This document shows, piece after piece, positions 53,109-62,052 of a stretch of 64,000 nucleotides of DNA. The DNA is from UBA6772 sp965183875. GTDB lineage: Bacteria; Bacteroidota; Bacteroidia; Flavobacteriales; UBA7430. Within the stretch, counting starts at the first letter, position 1; the number at the start of each line of letters is the position of its first letter. The stretch is taken from contig CBCYMK010000023.1 in NCBI GenBank assembly GCA_965183875.1, positions 1 to 64,000 of the forward strand, read 5' to 3'. The notes under the pieces were generated by a model that saw nothing but the letters and a program-made list of their open reading frames with translations, had not been told where the DNA came from and searched no databases. The translations under genes and the position numbers were made by a program.

Positions 53109-55733
53109 ATGAGAAATTATACGCTGTTATTATTGTTGTTTATATGTTCTTTTGTGAATGCACAAAACTATACATTGAATTCTGTTTCAGTAATCGAATT
53201 GAACGATAACTGGTGTGGCGATGTAGAAGAAATTTATTTCTTTGGATGCTCTGGTTCTCCAGATGTATTTGTTGAGATTTATGATGATTCTAATGCATTA
53301 ATCTATGAGTCTATTCCTACAGACAACACAGCTAATCTATCCTTAACTTTAAATATAGGCATAACAAACGCGCCCTATACTATCCATCTATATGATTATG
53401 ATGCTATTTCCCCTAATGATGATTTAGGTGTTTTTACAATCAGTCCTACTGATAATGGGAGTTTAGTTTTATCGAATGCAGGCTCTAGTATCTCTGTTGT
53501 GATATCAGAAAGTTTTGATGGTTGTACCGATCCTACAGCAACAAATTACGACCCTTTAGCAATTACTGACGATGGCTCTTGTGTGTTTTTTGAATGTCCA
53601 GATGATTTTACACCTACTAACGGAGAGGTGTTTTATGCTCCCGAAGGGAGTATAGTTACCGAGAGTTCTATTCAACTCCCTACAGCTACAGAAAACGAAA
53701 TGTACTCAGAATACATTCAGTTTTATGCGCCTTCAGTATTAGAATTCGATGGAACTGTAATTACATTTAATTCGGCAACTATAAACTCAATTGGTAATTT
53801 GCCGAGTGGTTTGTCTTACCAGTGTAGTCCCAGTACTTGTACTTTTGTTGCCGAACAAAATGGATGCTTAGGATTATCTGGAACCCCTCTAGAAACTGGG
53901 GTTTTCGATTTAGATATCACCGCAAGCGTATCTGTTACCTACGATGGAGGAATTTTAGGGGATATAGCAATAGATTTTGATATTCCTTATTATGGCGGAA
54001 ACACTTATTTAGACCTTGCAGGTATTGATGCTGAAACCATTAATTCTTTTATTCCCTCTTTTAGTCTTGTTGTTCAGGAGTCTAACGATGTATTAGGTTG
54101 TACAGACCCTATTGCCAATAATTATGAACCTTTAGCGAATGTAGATGATGGTAGTTGTGATTATGAGGTAATCTGCGAAGGCTTAGAAGTTTTTGTTGAT
54201 TTGCAAACGACCGCCTTTGCCCACGAAATTTCTTGGGAAATACTCAACTCTGATTCCGATTCAGTTTTTATAAGCTCTGAATATTATAACGATAATACTT
54301 CTTATTCTAAAGAGCTTTGCTTGAATGCAGATGCGTCCTATTCTTTAATGATGCACGATGAGTTTGGTGATGGTTGGCTAGGAGCTACAATAGCTGTTAG
54401 TATGCTTTGTGATGGGGCTATGTCTACACTGGTTTCTACTGGTTTAGTTTCTGGTTCTTATCAGATGGAAAGCTTTTATACTTCTTGTAGTGTTGTTTAT
54501 GGTTGTATTGATGAATCAGCAACTAATTATAATGCCCTAGCAAACATTGATGACGGCTCTTGCGTATTCCCTGTTTATGGTTGTACCGATACTGAAGCTG
54601 TAAACTACAATCCTTTAGCTGAGGTTGACGATGCTTCGTGTAATTATTTTGAGTGTAGTGAGGATGGGATCTCTACTGAAGCAGGGTTTTATCCACCAGA
54701 GGGGAGTGCTTATAATGAAGACTCTTCTTATGTGTATTTACCCGATGCTAATACCAGTGTGTTTTACGAAGAGTATTTAAAGTTTTTTGCTGAAGATACC
54801 ATGGTTTTAGAAGGTTTAGAGATTGGTTTCGTTTCTGCTAAAATCTTAAATATTATAAATATGCCGCAGGGCCTTTACTACCAAACATCTTCTGCTGATT
54901 CTACCTTTTACCCTAATAATGTAGGTTGTGTGGGTCTATTTGGCGATGCTGTTAATGTTGGGGTATATGAATTGAGTATAGAGGCAGAAGTTACTGTAGA
55001 GATTCTAGGGAGTCCTATTACCTTTCAGCTTCCTTATACCGGTGGAGTAATGTTATTAGATTTAGTTTATTCTGATGGTGATTATTCTAGTTTGAATAGT
55101 TTTATTCCCACTTTCGTAATTGAAGTGGTTGAGGAGGTTCTTGTAGAAGAGGTGTATGGATGTACAACTATTACAGCTAATAATTTTAATGTAGAAGCGA
55201 CTATTGATGATGCTTCTTGTGTATGGTCTCAAACTATTATTCTTAGCGAGGGTTGGAATTTATTCTCTACTTATATAAATCCATCACAAACAGATATAGT
55301 GGAGATGTTTGCTTCGATTATAGATTCTGTGGTTATAGTGAAGAATAATGCAGGTATGGCTTATTTGCCAGAATGGGCTTTTAATGGAATTGGTAATTTG
55401 TTATTCACCGAAGCCTATCAGGTTAAAACCACTCATACAGTAGGTCTTGATATTTATGGTATTCCTGTGCAGCCCGAAGAAAATCCTTTATTATTAACTG
55501 CCGGCTGGAACATGATTTCCTACCTGCGTACACAAGCTGCTGATGCTTCTCTGGTACTTAATTCTATTACAACTACAGATAATTTAGTGATTGCAAAAAA
55601 TAATGACGGGAGTGCTTACCTGCCAGAATGGGATTTTAATGGAATTGGAAACATGCTTACAGGGAGTGGTTATCAATTGAAAATTATTGAAGATCAAGAC
55701 TTAATTTACCTTTCGAATGATGAGGAGTATTAA
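53109..55733 (+). CDS. Secreted modular protein: Cys repeats, two Ig-like PEGS domains, tandem YLPEW module
   Basis: An 874-residue exoprotein of unknown function. Signal peptide MRNYTLLLLLFICSFVNAQ, an N-terminal C2-like domain (about 20-155), then alternating modules: five repeats of the GC(T/I)D..A.NY...A..DD(G/A)SC type, two Ig-like domains (EVFYAPEGS... and AGFYPPEGSAYN..., each ~155 residues), and one segment with DEFGDGWLG. The C-terminus has two ~70-residue repeats with GWN(L/M)(F/I)S.Y and AYLPEW.FNGIG. A start 48 bases upstream is in frame but the signal peptide fits 53109. No classical T9SS domain. Confidence 0.82.
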   Translation: MRNYTLLLLLFICSFVNAQNYTLNSVSVIELNDNWCGDVEEIYFFGCSGSPDVFVEIYDDSNALIYESIPTDNTANLSLTLNIGITNAPYTIHLYDYDAISPNDDLGVFTISPTDNGSLVLSNAGSSISVVISESFDGCTDPTATNYDPLAITDDGSCVFFECPDDFTPTNGEVFYAPEGSIVTESSIQLPTATENEMYSEYIQFYAPSVLEFDGTVITFNSATINSIGNLPSGLSYQCSPSTCTFVAEQNGCLGLSGTPLETGVFDLDITASVSVTYDGGILGDIAIDFDIPYYGGNTYLDLAGIDAETINSFIPSFSLVVQESNDVLGCTDPIANNYEPLANVDDGSCDYEVICEGLEVFVDLQTTAFAHEISWEILNSDSDSVFISSEYYNDNTSYSKELCLNADASYSLMMHDEFGDGWLGATIAVSMLCDGAMSTLVSTGLVSGSYQMESFYTSCSVVYGCIDESATNYNALANIDDGSCVFPVYGCTDTEAVNYNPLAEVDDASCNYFECSEDGISTEAGFYPPEGSAYNEDSSYVYLPDANTSVFYEEYLKFFAEDTMVLEGLEIGFVSAKILNIINMPQGLYYQTSSADSTFYPNNVGCVGLFGDAVNVGVYELSIEAEVTVEILGSPITFQLPYTGGVMLLDLVYSDGDYSSLNSFIPTFVIEVVEEVLVEEVYGCTTITANNFNVEATIDDASCVWSQTIILSEGWNLFSTYINPSQTDIVEMFASIIDSVVIVKNNAGMAYLPEWAFNGIGNLLFTEAYQVKTTHTVGLDIYGIPVQPEENPLLLTAGWNMISYLRTQAADASLVLNSITTTDNLVIAKNNDGSAYLPEWDFNGIGNMLTGSGYQLKIIEDQDLIYLSNDEEY

Positions 55734-55785
55734 ATTATAAAGCACAAAAAAAGCTCAATAAATTGAGCTTTTTTTGTTGGTGACC
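55570..55785. repeat. Direct repeat DR1 (left copy)
   Basis: About 216 bases covering the last 164 bases of the modular protein gene, its terminator and TGGTGACC, the last 8 bases (with CCA) of the tRNA-Arg 3' end in minus orientation. It is matched by 57651-57868 with about six substitutions and one 2-base A-run difference; 55598-55747 is identical. Confidence 0.92.
55746..55775. terminator. Bidirectional terminator (left copy)
   Basis: Perfect 13-bp stem A7GCTCAA/TTGAGCT7 with loop TAAA, 12 bases after the stop of the modular protein gene. Confidence 0.88.
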
Positions 55786-56003
55786 TATAGAAGTGTTATA
55801 TCATTTTTTTTAGAGGATCTAAAGCTATGAGATTAACAGTTGTTCTGATAACAAATTAGTTTAATAGTTCGAGTGATTTATACGGACATTCAGGTCTTTT
55901 AAACTCACCTATTTATGACGCTCGTAAAAGCTAAATTTAATTGATTTTAGAATTTAGAGAAAATTAAACAATGCTATTTCTATCTATAGGAATCGAAGGG
56001 TGA

Positions 56004-57614
56004 TTAATATTGATAAATCATCCTTTTAGCCACCCTACCATTATCATATATATAGAAAAGAAGTACGCCTTTCTTATGCTCTTTCACTGCTCGTCCCAAA
56101 ACATCAATCATTTTAATGAGTTTTGGTTCTTCAATAACAACATCATCAATACTGAGCCCATCATCATAATCAAACTCATCACAGTCGCCATCTAAATCAA
56201 TATCATTAATACAAAGACCATTACAGTCATAATAAATTTCCGCATAAATACAAGACATATCATCATCAGTAGCACTAGCATTATAGTTACAAGCATCAGT
56301 ATCAGTACAGCCTGAAATTTCTAATTCATCACACACACCATCCAGGTCAGTGTCATAAATACAATCACCATTACAGCCGTAATAAGTTACTGCGTATATA
56401 CAAGTCTCGTTATCTTCCGTAGCGTTAACATCATAGTTGCAGGCAATAGTATCTGTACAGCCTAAAATCTCCAATTCGTCGCACAGACCATCCAGGTCAA
56501 TATCATTTATACATCCTCCATTGCAGTTATAGTAAGTTTCTGCATAAACACAAGTCTCGTTATCTTCTGTGGCGCTAGCATCATAGTTACAGGCAATAAT
56601 ATCTGTACAGCCTGCAATTTCTAAAACATCACACACACCATCGCCATCGCTGTCGTCTATACAATCCCCATTACAGTTATAATAAGTTTCTTGATAAACA
56701 CAAAATCCGTCATCAAGAGTAGCAATAGTATCATAGTTACAGGCAAGAGAATCCATACAGCCATAAATTGGATTTTCTACACAAGAACAGTCATAACCAC
56801 CTTCAAGTTGCTCAACCGTGTACCCATATGTCCAAACATAATTATAACATAATCCGTCAAGATAGCTTGTCCCATTAGGAGTTAATGGACATGAATAATC
56901 GCATGCACCAGAAATATTAGCAGATTCGTCAAAGTTGTCAGCATTTACATCCATACAGCCCTCTGAGATGATTGTAGCACAAGAGCCATCATCATCTGCA
57001 GCCAATGCTTCATATTCAAGATATAAAGGATCTGTACATCCATAACATATGGGGTATGAATGTAGCTCTGGAAACTGAGGTGGATGATTAGAAACACACT
57101 CTAAGGGATTGCCAAAAAAAGTGATAATTGATAAATTTTGAGGGAGCAGTGGTAGGCTGGTAAGATTATTCTGATTACAGGAGAGAATTCCTAATGCCTC
57201 AGGTAGATCCGGTAAACTTGTGAGTAGGTTTAAGCCGCAAGAAAGCCAAATTAAACCATTAGGAAGTTCCGGTAAACTTGAGAGTTGATTCCCAGAGCAC
57301 CTAAGCACTTTTAATCCATCAGGTAGTTCAGGCAAACTGGTGATATCCTGCCCCCAGCAATTAAGATATGTTAAATCATCAAAAAACTGCACTGGATCGA
57401 TGTTGGTAAAGGATATTGGAGTAAAAGGAAGATTCAGAGTATCGATTCCTCCAGTAGCATCAATGTCCAAGGAATCATTTACAATAGTTTGAGGGTAGCT
57501 TTCTTGAAGATAAGCCAAGAACCAGGGATCCTCTATAGGGTACAAGTTAGTTTGAGCATTTACATTAATGGAAAATGAAATTATGGCAACAAGAAAAAGT
57601 AATTTATTTTTCAT
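56004..57614 (-). CDS. Secreted LRR and Cys-repeat protein with short T9SS-like C-terminus
   Basis: A 536-residue exoprotein of unknown function, the only gene in the segment between the two direct repeats. Signal peptide MKNKLLFLVAIISFSINVNA; leucine-rich repeats with LP.LP..L..L.C..N.L.SLP pattern (about 75-185); then six GC(T/M)D...C repeats, three of which alternate with Asp-rich DSDGDGVCD / DIDLDGLCD loops that resemble Ca-binding type 3 repeats. The last ~45 residues (KLIKMIDVLGRAVKEHKKG... LLFYIYDNG) resemble a compact type A sorting domain. Start set by the signal peptide; a TATATTTG box lies upstream at the repeat border. Confidence 0.8.
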   Translation of the reverse strand: MKNKLLFLVAIISFSINVNAQTNLYPIEDPWFLAYLQESYPQTIVNDSLDIDATGGIDTLNLPFTPISFTNIDPVQFFDDLTYLNCWGQDITSLPELPDGLKVLRCSGNQLSSLPELPNGLIWLSCGLNLLTSLPDLPEALGILSCNQNNLTSLPLLPQNLSIITFFGNPLECVSNHPPQFPELHSYPICYGCTDPLYLEYEALAADDDGSCATIISEGCMDVNADNFDESANISGACDYSCPLTPNGTSYLDGLCYNYVWTYGYTVEQLEGGYDCSCVENPIYGCMDSLACNYDTIATLDDGFCVYQETYYNCNGDCIDDSDGDGVCDVLEIAGCTDIIACNYDASATEDNETCVYAETYYNCNGGCINDIDLDGLCDELEILGCTDTIACNYDVNATEDNETCIYAVTYYGCNGDCIYDTDLDGVCDELEISGCTDTDACNYNASATDDDMSCIYAEIYYDCNGLCINDIDLDGDCDEFDYDDGLSIDDVVIEEPKLIKMIDVLGRAVKEHKKGVLLFYIYDNGRVAKRMIYQY

Positions 57615-57650
57615 AATAATGTGGTCTATAGATTCGTAGTAGTAACAGAT

Positions 57651-57658
57651 CAAATATA
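57651..57658 (-). promoter_or_regulatory. -7 box of the LRR gene, at the edge of DR2
   Basis: TATATTTG on the minus strand, exact TAnnTTTG, 36 bases before the ATG at 57614. It lies at the outer edge of the right repeat copy. Confidence 0.5.
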
Positions 57659-57814
57659 GATAATTTTGTGCTTGCAAAAAATAATGATGGGAGTGCTTAC
57701 CTGCCAGAATGGGATTTTAATGGAATTGGAAACATGCTTACAGGGAGTGGTTATCAATTGAAAATTATTGAAGATCAAGACTTAATTTACCTTTCGAATG
57801 ATGAGGAGTATTAA
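57657..57814 (+). pseudogene. Remnant C-terminal end of a YLPEW-module gene
   Basis: An uninterrupted reading frame, without a start, equal to the last ~50 codons of the modular protein at 53109-55733 (AKNNDGSAYLPEW ... YLSNDEEY, stop 57812-57814). It is the coding part of DR2 and has no signal peptide or upstream domain. Confidence 0.8.
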
Positions 57815-57828
57815 ATTATAAAGCACAA

Positions 57829-57858
57829 AAAAAAAGCTCAATAAATTGAGCTTTTTTT
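57829..57858. terminator. Bidirectional terminator (right copy), serves tRNA-Arg
   Basis: Same hairpin as 55746-55775 with two more A. On the minus strand it follows the tRNA CCA end by 2 bases. Confidence 0.85.
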
Positions 57859-57860
57859 GA

Positions 57861-57937
57861 TGGTGACCCCGGCAAGATTCGAACCTGCAACCGTCACATT
57901 CGTAGTGTGATACTCTATCCAGTTGAGCTACGGGGCC
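57861..57937 (-). tRNA. tRNA-Arg (anticodon ACG)
   Basis: Read on the minus strand: acceptor GGCCCCG pairs with CGGGGTC (one G-U), D arm GCTC...GAGT, anticodon stem TCACA/TGTGA with loop CTACGAA (anticodon ACG), T arm GCAGG/CTTGC with TTCGAAT, discriminator A and encoded CCA. 77 bases including CCA. ACG needs A34-to-I editing for CGN decoding. Confidence 0.95.
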
Positions 57938-57957
57938 ATTGTTTTGTTATTCGGGTG

Positions 57958-57965
57958 CAAATATA
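57958..57965 (-). promoter_or_regulatory. -7 box of tRNA-Arg
   Basis: TATATTTG on the minus strand, exact TAnnTTTG, 20 bases before the mature tRNA 5' end. Confidence 0.55.
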
Positions 57966-58071
57966 GGAAAGCTTTTGGGTTTTTATGTATTTATTTAGGC
58001 TATTTGTGAGATTTATTTTGACTGTTTTATAAGTATCAAAAAGTCAGTGTTTTAGTTTCTCAAATTCCTTT

Positions 58072-58689
58072 TTATTTTCTTTTAAAAGTTTTTTTCAAGA
58101 TCTTAACTTTACTTTCTTCATTTTTAAAAAGCCGATCTATATTCTTTTTATGGGTAAATAGAACTAGTACAGCTACCATAATTGAAAAAATAATTAGTGA
58201 ATAATTGTGTTCTTCAAAGTAGAAGTAGATAAGTACTGGAAACGCACAAGCTGCAAATATTGAGCTAAGTGATACATAACGACTTAAAAGGAGGGTAATT
58301 AAGAATACTCCTATTGAAAGTGTAGCTGCTTCGGGGTGAATGGCAATAATAACTCCTAATAAGCTTGCAATACCTTTGCCTCCTCTAAAACCAATATAAA
58401 TAGGGAATATATGGCCTAATACGGCTACTAAGCCTAAAGCTAATTGAAACTCTATAGTATGCTTTCCTGCTAGGCCACTCAATAAGCTTACAGCTACCCA
58501 TGCCTTGAGAATGTCGAGTATTAAAACAATAATCCCCGCCCTTTTCCCAAGGACTCTAAAAGTGTTTGTAGCCCCTGCATTTCCGCTTCCGTGTTCTCTT
58601 ACATCGGTATTATAAAACCTCATGCCTATCCATACAGAGCTAGGTAAAGCTCCAAGTAGGTAGGCTAAAAGGATAAATATATAAGTCAT
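58072..58689 (-). CDS. plsY: Glycerol-3-phosphate acyltransferase
   Basis: Inner-membrane enzyme that acylates glycerol 3-phosphate from acyl-phosphate, first step of phospholipid synthesis. PlsY motifs: GSGNAGATNTFRVLG at about 35-49, FPIYIGFRGGKGIA near 95-108, and about five membrane segments. Length 205 residues is usual. With plsC at 11590 the two acylation steps are both encoded in the window, in separate units. Confidence 0.93.
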   Translation of the reverse strand: MTYIFILLAYLLGALPSSVWIGMRFYNTDVREHGSGNAGATNTFRVLGKRAGIIVLILDILKAWVAVSLLSGLAGKHTIEFQLALGLVAVLGHIFPIYIGFRGGKGIASLLGVIIAIHPEAATLSIGVFLITLLLSRYVSLSSIFAACAFPVLIYFYFEEHNYSLIIFSIMVAVLVLFTHKKNIDRLFKNEESKVKILKKTFKRK

Positions 58690-58774
58690 TATAATGATTT
58701 TTCATCTGCTATTTATAAGCTAAATAGCTTATGCGTAGTTAAAGTCCTTAACTGTTCTTGTTGTCTCAATAAAA

Positions 58775-58799
58775 AACACCGTCTATAGACAGTGTTTAA
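58775..58799 (-). terminator. Rho-independent terminator of recQ
   Basis: Minus-strand hairpin AAACAC-GTC/GAC-GTGTTT with one internal mismatch and a TATA loop, followed by T6, 21 bases after the recQ stop. Confidence 0.65.
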
Positions 58800-58820
58800 A
58801 TATTTAATTTAGTTAAAGTA

Positions 58821-61007
58821 CTAATTGGCGTAATCCGACATGAATTTTATTCTCATAAGTCGTAGGTCTTCTTCTTCATAGTCACCATCAAATTCTGTCA
58901 TAGCATCTTCTATAGCATCTGTTTCGGCATCTTCTTTAAAGTAGTCTAGAACTTCTTCCTGTTGGTCCTCATCGAGTACGTCGTCTAGGTAGTAGTTAAT
59001 ATTAACCTTAGTTCCAGAGTAAACAATGTTTTCTATCTCTGTAATCAATTTAGACATATTCAGCCCTTTTGCTGAGGCGATATCTTCTAGAGGTAACTTA
59101 CGGTCGGTGCTCTGAATGATATAAACTTTTAAACCCGATTTATTTACAATCGATTTAACCACCATGTCTTGGGGGCGGTCGATGTTATTTTCGGTAACAT
59201 ACCTGGCTATTAATTCTATAAAGTCTTTACCAAACCTATTTGCTTTACCCGAACCTACACCATTAATATTGGTTAATTCTTCAATCGTTACAGGGTATTG
59301 CAGAGCCATATCTTCTAAGGAAGGATCTTGGAATAGTACAAATGGTGGAACCTTTTTAGTGTGTGCTACTTTTTTGCGTAAGTCCTTTAGCATACCAAGG
59401 AGCTTAGTGTCGAATACCGAGGACTTCTGATTTGCTTGAGCTTCTCTAACCTCGATATTAGTATAGTCGTGGTCCTCAGTAATCATAAAAGATTTTGGAC
59501 TGCTTAAAAACGAATGACTTTCACTGTTTAGCTTAAGTAAGCCATAAGCTTCTACATCTTTATTTAAGAGGCCTGAAACCACTACCTGCCGTATAACAGC
59601 ATGCCAATAGCTTGCGTTTTTATTATTCCCCTTACCAAAAACAGATAATTTATTACTGTTGTAGTCATTCAGCATAGCTGTCATTTCTCCAATAATAATA
59701 TTTACTATTTCTTTGGCTTTGAATTTTTCTCTACTCTCTTTTATAGTATTCAGGAGTAGGAGTATATCTTCTTTTCCTTCAACTTTGTTTCTTGGGTTTT
59801 TGCAATTATCACAGAGTTTAGTGCAATTGTCGCTGTTGAAAGTTTCTCCAAAATAATGAAGGATGTATTTTCTACGACACATAGAGGTTTCTGCAAACGA
59901 AACCGTTTCTAAGAGTAGTTGTCTTCCAACTTCTTGCTCGGCTACAGGTTTTCCCTGCATAAACTTCTCGAGCTTTTCAATGTCCTTATAGCTGTAAAAA
60001 GCCACACATATTCCTTCGCCACCATCTCTTCCAGCTCTACCTGTTTCTTGGTAATAACTCTCTAAGCTTTTAGGTATATCGTGGTGAACTACAAAGCGTA
60101 CATCTGGTTTGTCTATCCCCATTCCAAAGGCTATCGTTGCAACGATTACATCACAGTCTTCCATTAAGAAAGCGTCCTGGTGTTTTATCCTAGTACCCGC
60201 GTCTAAACCTGCGTGATAGGGAAGTGCGTTAATACCATTAACCTGTAGTGTTTGGGCAATTTCTTCTACTTTTTTTCTACTTAAACAATACACGATTCCC
60301 GATTTACCAGGGTGTTGTTTAACAAACTTTATTATTTCTTTGTTTACGTTAATTTTTGGACGGACATCGTAAAAAAGATTGTCTCTATTAAAAGAAGATT
60401 TGAAGAGTTTAGAGTTTTCCATCCCTAAATTCTTTTGAATATCTTCTTGAACCTTTTCTGTAGCCGTAGCTGTAAGTGCAATAATAGGTGTTTTTCCTAT
60501 TCGTTGAAAAATAGATCTTAAGTTGCGGTATTCTGGACGGAAGTCATGCCCCCATTCGGAGATGCAATGCGCTTCGTCGATTGCAAAAAATGAAAGCTTT
60601 ACTGTTTTAAGGAACTCTATATTCTCATCTTTAGTAAGCGATTCGGGAGCTACATAAAGTAGTTTTGTATGTCCATTTCGGATATCTTCTTTTACTTGTA
60701 TAATCTCTCTTTTAGATAAAGAAGAGTTTAATACATGTGCCACATTATCGTTAGTTGCAAAGCCTCTAATAGCGTCTACTTGATTTTTCATCAAGGCGAT
60801 AAGTGGGGATACTATAATTGCGGTTCCCTCACTCATGAATGCAGGTAGTTGGTAGCATAATGATTTCCCACCTCCGGTAGGTTTTATCACAAAAGTATCG
60901 TGACCATCTAAAAGGCTCTGTATTACCTGTTCCTGATTCCCTTTAAAATTAGAAAATCCAAAATACTTTTTAAGTGAAAGATGGAGTGTTTGATTTGTTT
61001 CGCTCAT
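58821..61007 (-). CDS. recQ: ATP-dependent DNA helicase RecQ
   Basis: 3'-5' helicase for recombination and replication repair. Walker A KPTGGGKSLCYQL at about 43-55, DEAH box AIDEAHCISEWGHDFR near 143-158, motif VI QETGRAGRDGG near 320, zinc-binding cysteines CRRKYILHYFGE and CTKLCDNC (about 377-403), winged helix, then an HRDC domain (about 530-610). A further ~115 residues form a helix-turn-helix plus acidic tail common in Bacteroidota RecQ. Length 728. Divergent from kdsD. Confidence 0.95.
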   Translation of the reverse strand: MSETNQTLHLSLKKYFGFSNFKGNQEQVIQSLLDGHDTFVIKPTGGGKSLCYQLPAFMSEGTAIIVSPLIALMKNQVDAIRGFATNDNVAHVLNSSLSKREIIQVKEDIRNGHTKLLYVAPESLTKDENIEFLKTVKLSFFAIDEAHCISEWGHDFRPEYRNLRSIFQRIGKTPIIALTATATEKVQEDIQKNLGMENSKLFKSSFNRDNLFYDVRPKINVNKEIIKFVKQHPGKSGIVYCLSRKKVEEIAQTLQVNGINALPYHAGLDAGTRIKHQDAFLMEDCDVIVATIAFGMGIDKPDVRFVVHHDIPKSLESYYQETGRAGRDGGEGICVAFYSYKDIEKLEKFMQGKPVAEQEVGRQLLLETVSFAETSMCRRKYILHYFGETFNSDNCTKLCDNCKNPRNKVEGKEDILLLLNTIKESREKFKAKEIVNIIIGEMTAMLNDYNSNKLSVFGKGNNKNASYWHAVIRQVVVSGLLNKDVEAYGLLKLNSESHSFLSSPKSFMITEDHDYTNIEVREAQANQKSSVFDTKLLGMLKDLRKKVAHTKKVPPFVLFQDPSLEDMALQYPVTIEELTNINGVGSGKANRFGKDFIELIARYVTENNIDRPQDMVVKSIVNKSGLKVYIIQSTDRKLPLEDIASAKGLNMSKLITEIENIVYSGTKVNINYYLDDVLDEDQQEEVLDYFKEDAETDAIEDAMTEFDGDYEEEDLRLMRIKFMSDYAN

Positions 61008-61089
61008 ATGCGCTGTAAATTCCCGAAAATTGAGTTATTTTGCAATAATTAAAGAAAAGACAAAGTTCCGAATTATCAAAACAAAAGCC

Positions 61090-62052
61090 TTGAAATCTTC
61101 GAAGGAAATAATAGCAATTGCCAAAAATGTAATCACTCAGGAAGCTGATGCGATTCATCACCTCTCATCTCTTGTAGATCAGCAATTTAGTGCTGCTGTA
61201 TTGTCGGTTTATCAATCTTCTGGAAGGTTGATTATTACCGGTATTGGAAAGAGTGCCAACATAGCCAATAAAATTGTAGCTACCTTAAATTCTACAGGAC
61301 AACCTGCCTTGTTTATGCATGCCGCAGACGCAATCCACGGAGATTTGGGGATGGTTCAGGAGAACGATACAGTACTATGTATATCTAAAAGTGGAAATAC
61401 ACCAGAGATTAAAGTGTTAGTCCCTCTAATAAATAAATTGGGAAATAAGCTTATTGGAATGACTTCTAATAAAGATTCTTTTTTAGCTACTAACTCAGAT
61501 TTTGTATTTCATGCATATGCCGAGAAAGAAGCCTGTCCCAATAATTTAGCCCCTACTACCAGTACTACTGCTCAGTTAGTATTAGGTGATGCCTTAGCGG
61601 TGGCTCTTTTGGAGATGCGTTCTTTTTCTAGTAACGACTTTGCTAAATACCACCCTGGTGGTTCACTTGGAAAGAAACTATATTTACGTGTAGGGGAGTT
61701 GCTTCACGCTGAAAAGCCACAGCTTTTAGAGGATTCTAGCTTAGATGAAGTTATTATTGAAATATCCTCAAAGCGCTTAGGTGCTGCAGTAGTAATTAAA
61801 GATACTCAACTGATAGGTTTAGTAACCGATGGAGATTTGCGAAGAATGCTACAGAAAACAACCGATTTAAGAGGGATTTGTGCAGCAGATATCATGACTC
61901 ATAAGCCTAAAACGATAGACAGTTCTTGTTTAGCTGCAGAAGCATTAGCTTTGATGCAAGCAAATAATATCAGTCAGCTAATAGTGTTAGAAAATAACAC
62001 TTATAAGGGATTAATTCATATACACGATATTCTTAAAGAAGGAATTTATTAA
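61090..62052 (+). CDS. kdsD: Arabinose-5-phosphate isomerase (KpsF/GutQ/KdsD family)
   Basis: Converts ribulose 5-phosphate to arabinose 5-phosphate for Kdo in LPS. A SIS domain (about 25-180: ITGIGKSANIANKIVATLNS, HGDLGMV, SKSGNTPEIKVL) is followed by two CBS domains (about 205-320; LVTDGDLRR, QLIVLENN). There is no ATG near the start; TTG 61090 gives 320 residues, the family's usual length, whereas TTG 61030 would add an unusual basic tail. First gene of kdsD-tatC-lptB. Confidence 0.9.
   Translation: MKSSKEIIAIAKNVITQEADAIHHLSSLVDQQFSAAVLSVYQSSGRLIITGIGKSANIANKIVATLNSTGQPALFMHAADAIHGDLGMVQENDTVLCISKSGNTPEIKVLVPLINKLGNKLIGMTSNKDSFLATNSDFVFHAYAEKEACPNNLAPTTSTTAQLVLGDALAVALLEMRSFSSNDFAKYHPGGSLGKKLYLRVGELLHAEKPQLLEDSSLDEVIIEISSKRLGAAVVIKDTQLIGLVTDGDLRRMLQKTTDLRGICAADIMTHKPKTIDSSCLAAEALALMQANNISQLIVLENNTYKGLIHIHDILKEGIY

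Larger units (their letters stand above)
57651..57868. repeat. Direct repeat DR2 (right copy)
   Basis: Second copy of the 55570-55785 sequence. It runs into the 3' end of tRNA-Arg and continues as the intact tRNA gene. First ~20 bases are more diverged than the rest. Confidence 0.92.

Noticed and set aside
53500..57040. CRISPR-like array from the repeated Cys motifs
   Set aside because: The repeats are protein-level, inside open reading frames, and differ in DNA sequence and spacing.
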